A stretch of DNA of 11,912 nt, taken from contig JAHENP010000325.1 of NCBI GenBank assembly GCA_018609965.1, forward strand, positions 1 to 11,912. Reading direction: 5' to 3'. Below, piece by piece: positions 7,030 through 11,912 of this stretch. The notes under the pieces are model-generated. The model worked only from the letters and a program-made list of their open reading frames with translations, was not told the DNA's origin and did not search any database. Positions within the stretch are counted from its first letter, which is position 1, and every line of letters starts with the position of its first letter. The stretch is from Haloferacaceae archaeon. GTDB lineage: Archaea; Halobacteriota; Halobacteria; Halobacteriales; Haloferacaceae. The position numbers and the translations under genes were made by a program.

Positions 7030-7311
7030 GCCTCATCCCACGACTAAAATCGTGGGCTTTCGCCTCGTACTACTGTAATCTCACAGCGGAACAAGACGGA
7101 ACCCCACCCCTTCGAGGGTGGGGAACTGACGAACGCGCTTTGCAGACACGGAGGCGTCCACAGGGAGTGCAGTCTCTACAGGCGTTAACGAGAGCGAAAC
7201 TCTCGTTTGCACATCAGAAATCTCCAATTTCTGTGGACACTGTACCCCCTCCCTACTGCGCTCCTCGTCTGCCTGCGCGGACTGTGGCGCTCCCCGTGGG
7301 GGCTTAGCGCC
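7030..7311 (-). ncRNA. Candidate omega-RNA / sense-overlapping RNA at the TnpB 3' end
   Basis: Read on the minus strand, this stretch carries five stem-loops in a row. They are GGCGCT...AGCGCC with an inner CCCC/GGGG pair (7286-7311), CAGAAAT/ATTTCTG (7215-7233), AACGAGAG/CTCTCGTT (7187-7207), CCCCACCC/GGGTGGGG (7102-7123) and the right-end hairpin (7037-7056). In TnpB systems the guide RNA is made from the tnpB 3' end through the right end, with the guide taken from the flank. IS1341-type genes of haloarchaea are known to make sense-overlapping transcripts there. Transcription here is not shown, the catalytic TnpB part is gone, and the RNA could only act with a TnpB supplied elsewhere. Confidence 0.35.
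7037..7056 (-). repeat. Right-end hairpin downstream of the TnpB tail
   Basis: Perfect arms CCCACGA (7037-7043) and TCGTGGG (7050-7056) enclose a 6-base loop. On the minus strand it lies 24 bases after the TGA of the TnpB tail and is followed by ATGAGGCC. A hairpin just past tnpB is the standard right-end layout of IS200/IS605 elements. Confidence 0.6.
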
Positions 7312-7383
7312 TGTACTGAGGTGAACCGCCTCGGGATCGAGCCCCGTAACGTTCGCCTCGACAGGCGGTAAACTCCACGAACC
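7081..7383 (-). pseudogene. C-terminal tail of an IS1341-type TnpB gene
   Basis: About 100 codons are open, ending at TGA 7083-7081. The translation NVTGLDPEAVHLSTGAKPP followed by TPVETALPVDASVSAKRV looks like the variable tail found after the zinc ribbon in haloarchaeal IS1341-type TnpB proteins. Its composition is less acidic than native proteins here. TnpB proteins are usually about 370-430 residues. The RuvC-like catalytic domain and the CxxC zinc ribbon are absent, cut off by the promoter and start of the UPF0173 gene at 7391-7423. The left boundary of the homology is uncertain (about 7350-7383). The open frame continues further on paper but only as a shadow of the neighbouring gene. 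Confidence 0.55.
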
Positions 7384-7390
7384 GGACGGA

Positions 7391-7395
7391 TTTAT
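7391..7395 (+). promoter_or_regulatory. Putative TATA element of the UPF0173 hydrolase gene
   Basis: GGATTTATCTGG contains TTTAT 28-32 bases before the ATG at 7423. The edge of the mobile-element remnant lies within about 10-40 bases upstream, so any BRE or activator site beyond it is now element-derived. Confidence 0.5.
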
Positions 7396-7422
7396 CTGGG
7401 GTGGGACCGAACCACCGTCTGC

Positions 7423-8139
7423 ATGGAACTCACCTGGCACGGCCACTCGACGTGGCGCGTCACACTCGGCGACACGACGTTGTTGATCGACCCGTTCTTC
7501 GACAACCCCCACACGTCGCTCACACCGGCGGAGATCGACACGCCGGAGTTTGTCCTGTTGACACACGGCCACGCCGACCACATCGGCCACGCAGAGGCGT
7601 TCAGTGACGCGACGCTCGTAGCGACACCGGAGGTCACGGGGTACGCCGAGGCCGAGTTGGGGTTCGACGACACCGTCGGGATGAACCTCGGCGGCACCGT
7701 CGCGTGTGGTGACGCGTTCGTGACGATGCACCGCGCGGACCACACGAACGGGCTGAACACAGGGTACGAACACGAAGTGGGGATGCCCGCCGGCTTCGTG
7801 ATCTCCGACCACCGACCGACGCTGACCGGCGACGACGACGGCACGACGTTCTACCACGCCGGCGACACCGGGCTGATGACGGAGATGCGCGACGTGATCG
7901 GCGAGTATCTGGAGCCGGACGCCGCCGCCGTCCCCGCGGGTGACCACTTCACCATGGGGCCGACACAGGCCGCCATCGCGGTCGACTGGCTCGACGTCGA
8001 CTACGCGTTCCCGATGCACTACGACACGTTCCCGCCGGTGGAGATCGACACCGACCGGTTCGTCGAGGAGGTCGCCGCGACCGGGAGTGACGCGAGCGTC
8101 GAACTGTTGGACGGTGACGAGACGTTCACCATAGAGTGA
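7423..8139 (+). CDS. UPF0173-type metal-dependent hydrolase (MBL fold), 238 aa
   Basis: The start [13 protein letters not shown], the early [10 protein letters not shown] and the metal motif [10 protein letters not shown] (His48, His50, Asp52, His53) define the UPF0173 branch of UlaG-like metallo-beta-lactamase-fold hydrolases. Further ligands are probably His107 (MHRADH), Asp148 (YHAGDTG) and His199 (PMHYDTF). The conserved [12 protein letters not shown] lies at 173-184. The full length is typical of the family, usually near 230 residues. The physiological substrate is unknown. It is a different branch from the UlaG-like protein at 4658-5494, so the two are not a recent duplication. Its start is supported by the TTTAT element. 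It converges with the cupin gene, with 46 bases between the stops. Confidence 0.92.
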   Translation: MELTWHGHSTWRVTLGDTTLLIDPFFDNPHTSLTPAEIDTPEFVLLTHGHADHIGHAEAFSDATLVATPEVTGYAEAELGFDDTVGMNLGGTVACGDAFVTMHRADHTNGLNTGYEHEVGMPAGFVISDHRPTLTGDDDGTTFYHAGDTGLMTEMRDVIGEYLEPDAAAVPAGDHFTMGPTQAAIAVDWLDVDYAFPMHYDTFPPVEIDTDRFVEEVAATGSDASVELLDGDETFTIE

Positions 8140-8185
8140 GTTCGACGGCCGGGGGTCACTCTCTGCCCGTCTCGGTCGCCGCGAG

Positions 8186-8682
8186 CTACTCTCCGTCCGT
8201 CCCGGTTGCTGCCGTTCCTGCCGACTCGCCGGACCAGTAGTCCACGGTGTCCCCGTCGTCGAAGTAACCGTGGACGCTCCGGTCGGCGGTGTCGCCGGGT
8301 GCGGCACCGGCGAACACGCCGACAGTCTTGCCGTCGGGGGAGACAGCCACGTCCGACTCCTGCATCGTCGAGACGGCGAGGTAGACCACCGGGTCGTCAC
8401 CGTCGTTGCAGACGCGGTGTACGCCCTCGGGGCCCGCCGGGAGCGCGACGTACGACCCCGCCTCAACCTCGTGTGTCTCCCCGCCGGGTCGGAGACACCC
8501 CTCGCGAGGACGTACAACGCCTCCTCGTCGCCCGTGTGGTAGTACGGCCATGACCGCTCTCCCGGCGAGAGTTGGTACCGACGACAACCGAACCGGGCAC
8601 CGCCGCCGGCCGCGAGGAGCCGTCGTCTGCAGAACCCCGTCTCTCCGTCCGTCGTCTCCGGATCGATGCGCTCTATCGACAC
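8186..8682 (-). pseudogene. Cupin-domain protein gene, interrupted by a frameshift
   Basis: Two adjoining minus-strand frames together give one cupin. The N-terminal half runs from GTG 8682 (SIERIDPETTDG, then YQLSPGERSWPYYHTGDEEALYVL). The C-terminal half (EGCLRPGGETHEVEAGSYV, PAGPEGVHRVCN, YLAVSTMQESD, VGVFAGAAPGD) ends at TAG 8188-8186. The break is near 8503-8507, within the palindrome CTCGCGAG. Removing two bases (GC) there restores the usual cupin spacing Y-V-L-E-G. The first cupin motif has only one His (YYHTGDEE), while the second, PAG...H-R-V-C-N, is intact. The resemblance is to small COG3837-like cupins with unknown ligand. It may be a true pseudogene or a sequencing error. Start choice is uncertain (another GTG at 8706), and no clear promoter is visible. 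It lies 141 bases downstream of the photolyase gene. Confidence 0.75.
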
Positions 8683-8823
8683 GTCTGACTCGTGAACGGC
8701 TGGCACGGTCGCTCGGAGTGTCACCGACCGCCCGGGTCTGTCGGGCGCCCCAGAACGGGAACGACGAGACGCTCTCCGGAACGGACCGTGAGACGGCCGA
8801 CAGGGGGCCAACCCGCCCGAAAT

Positions 8824-10395
8824 CTACTCGAACCCGCCCAGCGTCGCCTGGCTCCCGGCGTCCGGCTCGCCTGGCTCACCGTACTCGTCGGCGATGGCAC
8901 GCGCCGCCGCCCGTCCCCCAGAGAGTGACGCCCGGTCGGCGACCGTCTCGTCTGCCAACGCCGCCGCCGCACGCGGCTTCACCGCGTCGTACCGCTCCCA
9001 GAACCGTTCTTTCGCGGCCTCGTACTCCACCACCGGCCGGGGGTAGTCCTCGCCGATCCGGACACCACACTCCGACTGGACGCTCAGCGGCGTCTTCTCC
9101 GGCCGCGGGAGGTGTTCGTCCGGCAGTCCCGCCAGCTCCGGCACCCACCGCCTGATAAACTCCCCGTCGGGGTCCTGGTCGCGCACCTGTTTGATCGGGT
9201 TGTACAGCCGGAGCGTCGGCTTCCCGACCAGCCCACACTGGTACTGCCACTGGGTGTAGTTGATCGCCGCGACGGAGTCGATCAGGTGTTCGTGGTAGTA
9301 GTCCGCGCCGATCCACCACGGCTGTTGCAACAGGTGGTAGTAGGCGCTCACCCCCAGCGCGCGCATCCGGAAGTTCAACCACCCCGTCTCGCGGAGACAC
9401 CGAATGCTCGCGTCCACCATCGGGAACCCCGTTCGCCCCTTCTTCCAGGCCGCGACCAGTTCGGGGTCGTGTTCGTCGGCGTTGAACCCGCGCAGTTCGG
9501 GGTTGACCGCCTCGTCGAGCCACCCCGGCCAGTCGGCCAGCTTCTGGCGGTAGTGGAGGTTCCAGAACAACCGCGAGACGAACATCTCCCGGCTCCGCGA
9601 CTCCGGCACCTCCCGCACCACGGTCTGGTACACCTGCCGGACGGAGAGACAGCCGAATCGGAGATACGGCGACAGCCCGCTGGTGCCGTCACGGGCGTCT
9701 GTCGGCGAGGAGATATTGCTCGGGTACGAGCCGATCCGGCCGAGAAACTCCGCTAACTGGTCGCGCGCCGCCCGTGTCCCGCCGTCGGGCACCCGCTCTT
9801 TCGTCGGGCGCAACTCGTACTCGTCGGCGACGGTCTCCGGGTCGACACCGGTGTCGAGTCGGTCGAGCCGCACGCTCGCGGGGTCCCAGTCGTACTGGGC
9901 GTTCGTCAGCCAGGAGTTCACCTCGTCGTTCCAGTTTTCCCGTGTGTGTTCCCGGTCGCGCACCAGTCCGTCGCCGGTGACGAACTCGACGCCCGCCTCA
10001 CGGGCGCGCTCGTCGCGCCGGAGGCCGTACCGGCCGGTCGGGCTCCGTGCCGCGAGCACGTCCCAGCCGGCCGCGCGGAACCGCTCTAACACCTCGATTG
10101 GGTCGCCGTGTGCGTACGTGAGGCCGTCACCGCCCACGTCGCGGTACTGGCCGTCGAGGTCGTGGAGACAGTCGTGGAGGAAGTCGATCCGGCTGTCACA
10201 CGCCATCCCGCGGTCGCCGTAGAAACTCGGGTCGAAGACGAACAAGGCGAGGAGCCGGTCGTCGTCGGCCGCGCGGGCGACGGCCGGCTGGTCCGCGATC
10301 CGCAGGTGTTCGCGGTGCCAGACGACCGTTCCCGGGTCGCCGTCGGTGAACGCCTCGATCCGATCCTGCGACGGCGTCACCGCTGTGTCGGTCAT
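8824..10395 (-). CDS. Photolyase/cryptochrome family flavoprotein, 523 aa
   Basis: The N-terminal alpha/beta antenna domain (residues 1-135, VVWHREHLRIADQPAV, LFVFDPSFY) is followed by the FAD domain (about 200-430, DGTSGLSPYLRFG, GRTGFPMVDASIRCL, TGWLNFRMR, YNPIKQVRDQDPDGEFIRRW). The electron-transfer Trp triad of class I photolyases is probably Trp317 (AAWKKG), Trp360 (PWW) and Trp383 (YTQWQY). Asn379 matches the Asn near flavin N5, and Trp278 matches the substrate-side Trp277 of E. coli PhrB. The second substrate Trp (WQW) is Tyr385 here, as in cry-DASH proteins. It probably repairs UV lesions or senses blue light. It is about 50 residues longer than E. coli PhrB, with a C-terminal tail after residue 440. 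The ATG at 10395 is preferred to the adjacent TTG at 10398. TACACTGTAG at 10421-10430 lies at promoter distance. Confidence 0.93.
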   Translation of the reverse strand: MTDTAVTPSQDRIEAFTDGDPGTVVWHREHLRIADQPAVARAADDDRLLALFVFDPSFYGDRGMACDSRIDFLHDCLHDLDGQYRDVGGDGLTYAHGDPIEVLERFRAAGWDVLAARSPTGRYGLRRDERAREAGVEFVTGDGLVRDREHTRENWNDEVNSWLTNAQYDWDPASVRLDRLDTGVDPETVADEYELRPTKERVPDGGTRAARDQLAEFLGRIGSYPSNISSPTDARDGTSGLSPYLRFGCLSVRQVYQTVVREVPESRSREMFVSRLFWNLHYRQKLADWPGWLDEAVNPELRGFNADEHDPELVAAWKKGRTGFPMVDASIRCLRETGWLNFRMRALGVSAYYHLLQQPWWIGADYYHEHLIDSVAAINYTQWQYQCGLVGKPTLRLYNPIKQVRDQDPDGEFIRRWVPELAGLPDEHLPRPEKTPLSVQSECGVRIGEDYPRPVVEYEAAKERFWERYDAVKPRAAAALADETVADRASLSGGRAAARAIADEYGEPGEPDAGSQATLGGFE

Positions 10396-10442
10396 CAAGG
10401 TCGTCTACGCGCTGGAGGAACTACAGTGTACGGCTCGCAGTC

Positions 10443-10676
10443 TCACCCGAGCGTTCCCGCCAGCCACAACACCACCGGAATCGCGCCGCCGACCCCGAGC
10501 ACGTACGCGAACACGCGCTCGCCGGCGGCGTGGACACGGACGCCACAGTAGATCGCCACCAGCCCCGCGACGGGGACGAACAACAACAACGACACGAGCG
10601 CCGCGAGCGTCCCCCCGACGACGTACCATGTCGGCCGCGACTGTCCCCCGTCCGACTGTGTCGTCTCCGTCACCAT
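10443..10676 (-). CDS. Small two-helix membrane protein, 77 aa
   Basis: An acidic, polar N-terminus (residues 1-15) is followed by hydrophobic segments at about 17-45 and 55-75. The segments are separated by a short loop RVHAAGERV. I do not recognise a family, and haloarchaeal genomes carry many such peptides of unknown role. Coding status is supported by a CCATATC element 25-31 bases before the ATG and by a clean hydrophobic pattern in this frame only. It ends 47 bases before the photolyase start on the same strand, so it could be transcribed together with that gene. Confidence 0.7.
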   Translation of the reverse strand: MVTETTQSDGGQSRPTWYVVGGTLAALVSLLLFVPVAGLVAIYCGVRVHAAGERVFAYVLGVGGAIPVVLWLAGTLG

Positions 10677-10700
10677 CCTACCGGCATTTCGTTCCCGACG

Positions 10701-10707
10701 GATATGG
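10701..10707 (-). promoter_or_regulatory. Putative TATA element of the 77-aa membrane protein gene
   Basis: GCCATATCCG on the minus strand lies 25-31 bases before the ATG at 10676. It is a good positional match for a leaderless archaeal promoter. Confidence 0.45.
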
Positions 10708-10814
10708 CAGTTCCGGCTACGGTCTGGCGCCCGTTCGACATGGATTCAGTCGCGTGACCACCGTATTCGATCACGCACCGGACCCCGTCAGTCGCGCGAC
10801 ACAGACACCGCCAG

Positions 10815-11861
10815 TCAGGCGTGTGGCTTCACGAGCACCTTCACCGCCTCGCGGTTCGACATCGCCTCGTACCCCTCTGGCACGCCGTCGAGACCGACCG
10901 TCTTCGTGAACACCGGCGCGGGGTCGAGCGTCCCGCCGAGCACGTCCGCCAGCAGTTCCTCCGCGTACGCCCGGACCGGCGCGACACCGCCCGCGAGCGT
11001 GATGTTGTCGCCGAAGAAATCGAACAGGTTCAGCCCGGCGTCCATCCCGTGTGGGACACCGACGTAGCCGACGGTCCCACCGGGGCGGCAGATTCCTGCC
11101 GCGGTCTCCATCGAGGAGGCGGCACCGACACACTCCAGGACGTGGTCAACGCCGCCGTTCGTCAGCTCCCGAACCCGGGCGACGGCGTCCGTCTCGCCGG
11201 AGCCGTCGACGGTGTCGGTCGCGCCAAACTCCTCGGCCATCCGGAGCCGGTCGGCGTGGTGGCCGACGGCGACGATCCGGCGGGCGCCGAGCCGTCGGGC
11301 GGCGAGCACGCCACACAGCCCGACCGCGCCGTCGCCGACGACCGCACACATCGAACCGGCTTCGACGCCGGCGTTGACCGCGGCGTGGTGGCCGGTGCCC
11401 ATCACGTCCGTCAGCGGCAGGATCGACTCCAACACGTCCTCGTCGTCGGCGTACCGGTCCGGGACGCGAACGAGCGTCCCGTCGGCGTGGGGCGCGCGGA
11501 CGTACTCGCCTTGGCCGCCGCCGTTGTCACCGCCCCAGCCGTCACCGTTCACACAGGAGGTGTGGAGTCCCTTCCGGCAGAACTCACACTCCCCGCAGGA
11601 GACGACGAACGGCGCGAACACCCGGTCGCCCGGCGCGAGACTCACCACGTCGTCGCCGACCTCCTCGACGATCCCCATCGGCTCGTGGCCGACGGGCGAT
11701 CCGGCTTCGCGGTCGCTGTCCCCCTCGTAGAACCACAGGTCCGACCCGCAGACGGCGGTGTGGGTCACCTTGACAATCGCGTCGCCCGGCGACTCCAGCT
11801 CCGGCTTCGGTACCTCCTCGACTCTGATGTCCTCCGGTCCGTGGTAGATCGCGGCGCGCAC
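10815..11861 (-). CDS. Zinc-dependent alcohol dehydrogenase family (MDR) oxidoreductase, 348 aa
   Basis: This is a complete medium-chain dehydrogenase. Catalytic zinc ligands are probably Cys38 (AVCGSDL), His59 with Glu60 (GHEPMG) and Asp152 (LPLTDVMGTGHHA). The structural zinc lobe is Cys89, Cys92, Cys95 and Cys103 (CGECEFCRKGLHTSC), with the exact 3-3-8 spacing. The Rossmann glycine motif is VVGDGAVG at 174-181. The residue after strand beta-2, normally Asp or Glu in NAD-specific enzymes, is within GHHADR (200-205), so NADP(H) use is possible. The IYHGPEDIRVEEVP start and the AGGVAPVRAYAEELL block match a bacterial and archaeal group of uncharacterised alcohol dehydrogenases. The substrate is unknown. 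The start is GTG at 11861, where the family homology begins, with ATTCAAAC 24-31 bases upstream. The gene is separated by 138 bases from the next minus-strand gene. Confidence 0.95.
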   Translation of the reverse strand: MRAAIYHGPEDIRVEEVPKPELESPGDAIVKVTHTAVCGSDLWFYEGDSDREAGSPVGHEPMGIVEEVGDDVVSLAPGDRVFAPFVVSCGECEFCRKGLHTSCVNGDGWGGDNGGGQGEYVRAPHADGTLVRVPDRYADDEDVLESILPLTDVMGTGHHAAVNAGVEAGSMCAVVGDGAVGLCGVLAARRLGARRIVAVGHHADRLRMAEEFGATDTVDGSGETDAVARVRELTNGGVDHVLECVGAASSMETAAGICRPGGTVGYVGVPHGMDAGLNLFDFFGDNITLAGGVAPVRAYAEELLADVLGGTLDPAPVFTKTVGLDGVPEGYEAMSNREAVKVLVKPHA

Positions 11862-11885
11862 GGAGCAACGCTCGGGGCCTGCGGG

Positions 11886-11891
11886 TTTGAA
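11886..11891 (-). promoter_or_regulatory. Putative TATA element of the alcohol dehydrogenase gene
   Basis: ATTCAAAC on the minus strand contains TTCAAA 25-30 bases before the GTG at 11861. It supports that GTG as the start and a leaderless transcript. Confidence 0.4.
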
Positions 11892-11912
11892 TGGGGCGGT
11901 CGCGGCACTGTC

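Larger units (their letters stand above)
6812..7383 (-). mobile_element. Decayed IS200/IS605 (IS1341-type) element remnants, probably two right ends
   Basis: This 572-base stretch has no intact gene and a lower G+C than its neighbours. On the minus strand it holds a TnpB C-terminal coding tail (7081-7383), followed by a right-end-like hairpin (7037-7056). It then runs through noncoding sequence to a second right-end-like hairpin (6818-6838) that ends in GTGGGAGGATGTCA, a form I recall from haloarchaeal IS200/IS605 ends. No TnpA, no TnpB catalytic domain and no zinc ribbon remain. The two ends in the same orientation suggest nested or tandem insertion followed by deletion. Family assignment rests on memory of tails and ends, not on a search. 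Confidence 0.6.

Noticed and set aside
6786..7307. A 173-codon plus-strand frame and a 195-codon minus-strand frame in the gene-poor region
   Set aside because: Neither has a domain pattern or haloarchaeal acidic composition. Both run through inverted repeats and transposon ends. The minus-strand one also reads through the antisense of the 121-aa gene.
4658..8139. The two MBL-fold hydrolases considered as a duplicated pair or pathway
   Set aside because: They belong to different branches (UlaG-like and UPF0173), lie on opposite strands with unrelated genes between, and share only the fold motifs.
7081..8811. A 576-codon minus-strand frame spanning the TnpB tail, the UPF0173 gene in antisense and the N-terminal half of the cupin
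   Set aside because: It is a chance fusion. The middle is antisense to a well-supported hydrolase gene, and only its two ends have real meaning (cupin N-terminus, TnpB tail).
10677..10814. The gap between the 77-aa protein gene and the alcohol dehydrogenase, searched for an RNA gene or small peptide
   Set aside because: Apart from the TATA-like element at 10701-10707 I see no tRNA-like fold, strong hairpin or credible small frame.

Overview
The window is about two thirds G+C. Its proteins are acidic, rich in Asp, Glu, Ala and Val and poor in Lys. Several genes carry an A/T-rich element 25-30 bases before the start codon, as expected for leaderless archaeal transcripts. Together this points to a haloarchaeon (class Halobacteria). 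The gene order looks like ordinary chromosome, with one small patch of mobile-element debris.

Layout. Positions 1-473 (minus) hold the N-terminal part of a multi-pass membrane protein, with three 26-bp tandem repeats upstream (528-605). A divergent HisG-like protein follows at 610-1512 (minus). Next comes a 984-residue acidic, repeat-rich coiled-coil protein (1620-4574, minus). An UlaG-like metallo-beta-lactamase-fold hydrolase lies at 4658-5494 (minus). It is divergent from a DUF4013-type membrane protein (5622-6356, plus), which is followed by a small conserved haloarchaeal protein (6446-6811, plus). Positions 6812-7383 have no intact gene. They hold two right-end-like hairpins and a roughly 100-codon tail of a TnpB (IS200/IS605, IS1341-type) gene on the minus strand, and they are dense in perfect stem-loops. 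A second MBL-fold hydrolase of UPF0173 type starts at 7423 (plus). A frameshifted cupin gene (8186-8682, minus), a photolyase/cryptochrome (8824-10395, minus), a two-helix membrane peptide (10443-10676, minus) and a zinc-dependent alcohol dehydrogenase family protein (10815-11861, minus) complete the window.

How the genes work together. Most genes seem to be single units with their own promoters, and I see no convincing multi-gene operon. The photolyase and the cupin lie on the same strand 141 bases apart, the closest thing to a transcription unit. The items most worth follow-up are the coiled-coil repeat protein, the HisG paralogue lacking the usual acidic residues beside its PRPP loop, and the hairpin-rich TnpB remnant, which could still encode an omega-RNA-like transcript. 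I do not see a defence or CRISPR system here.
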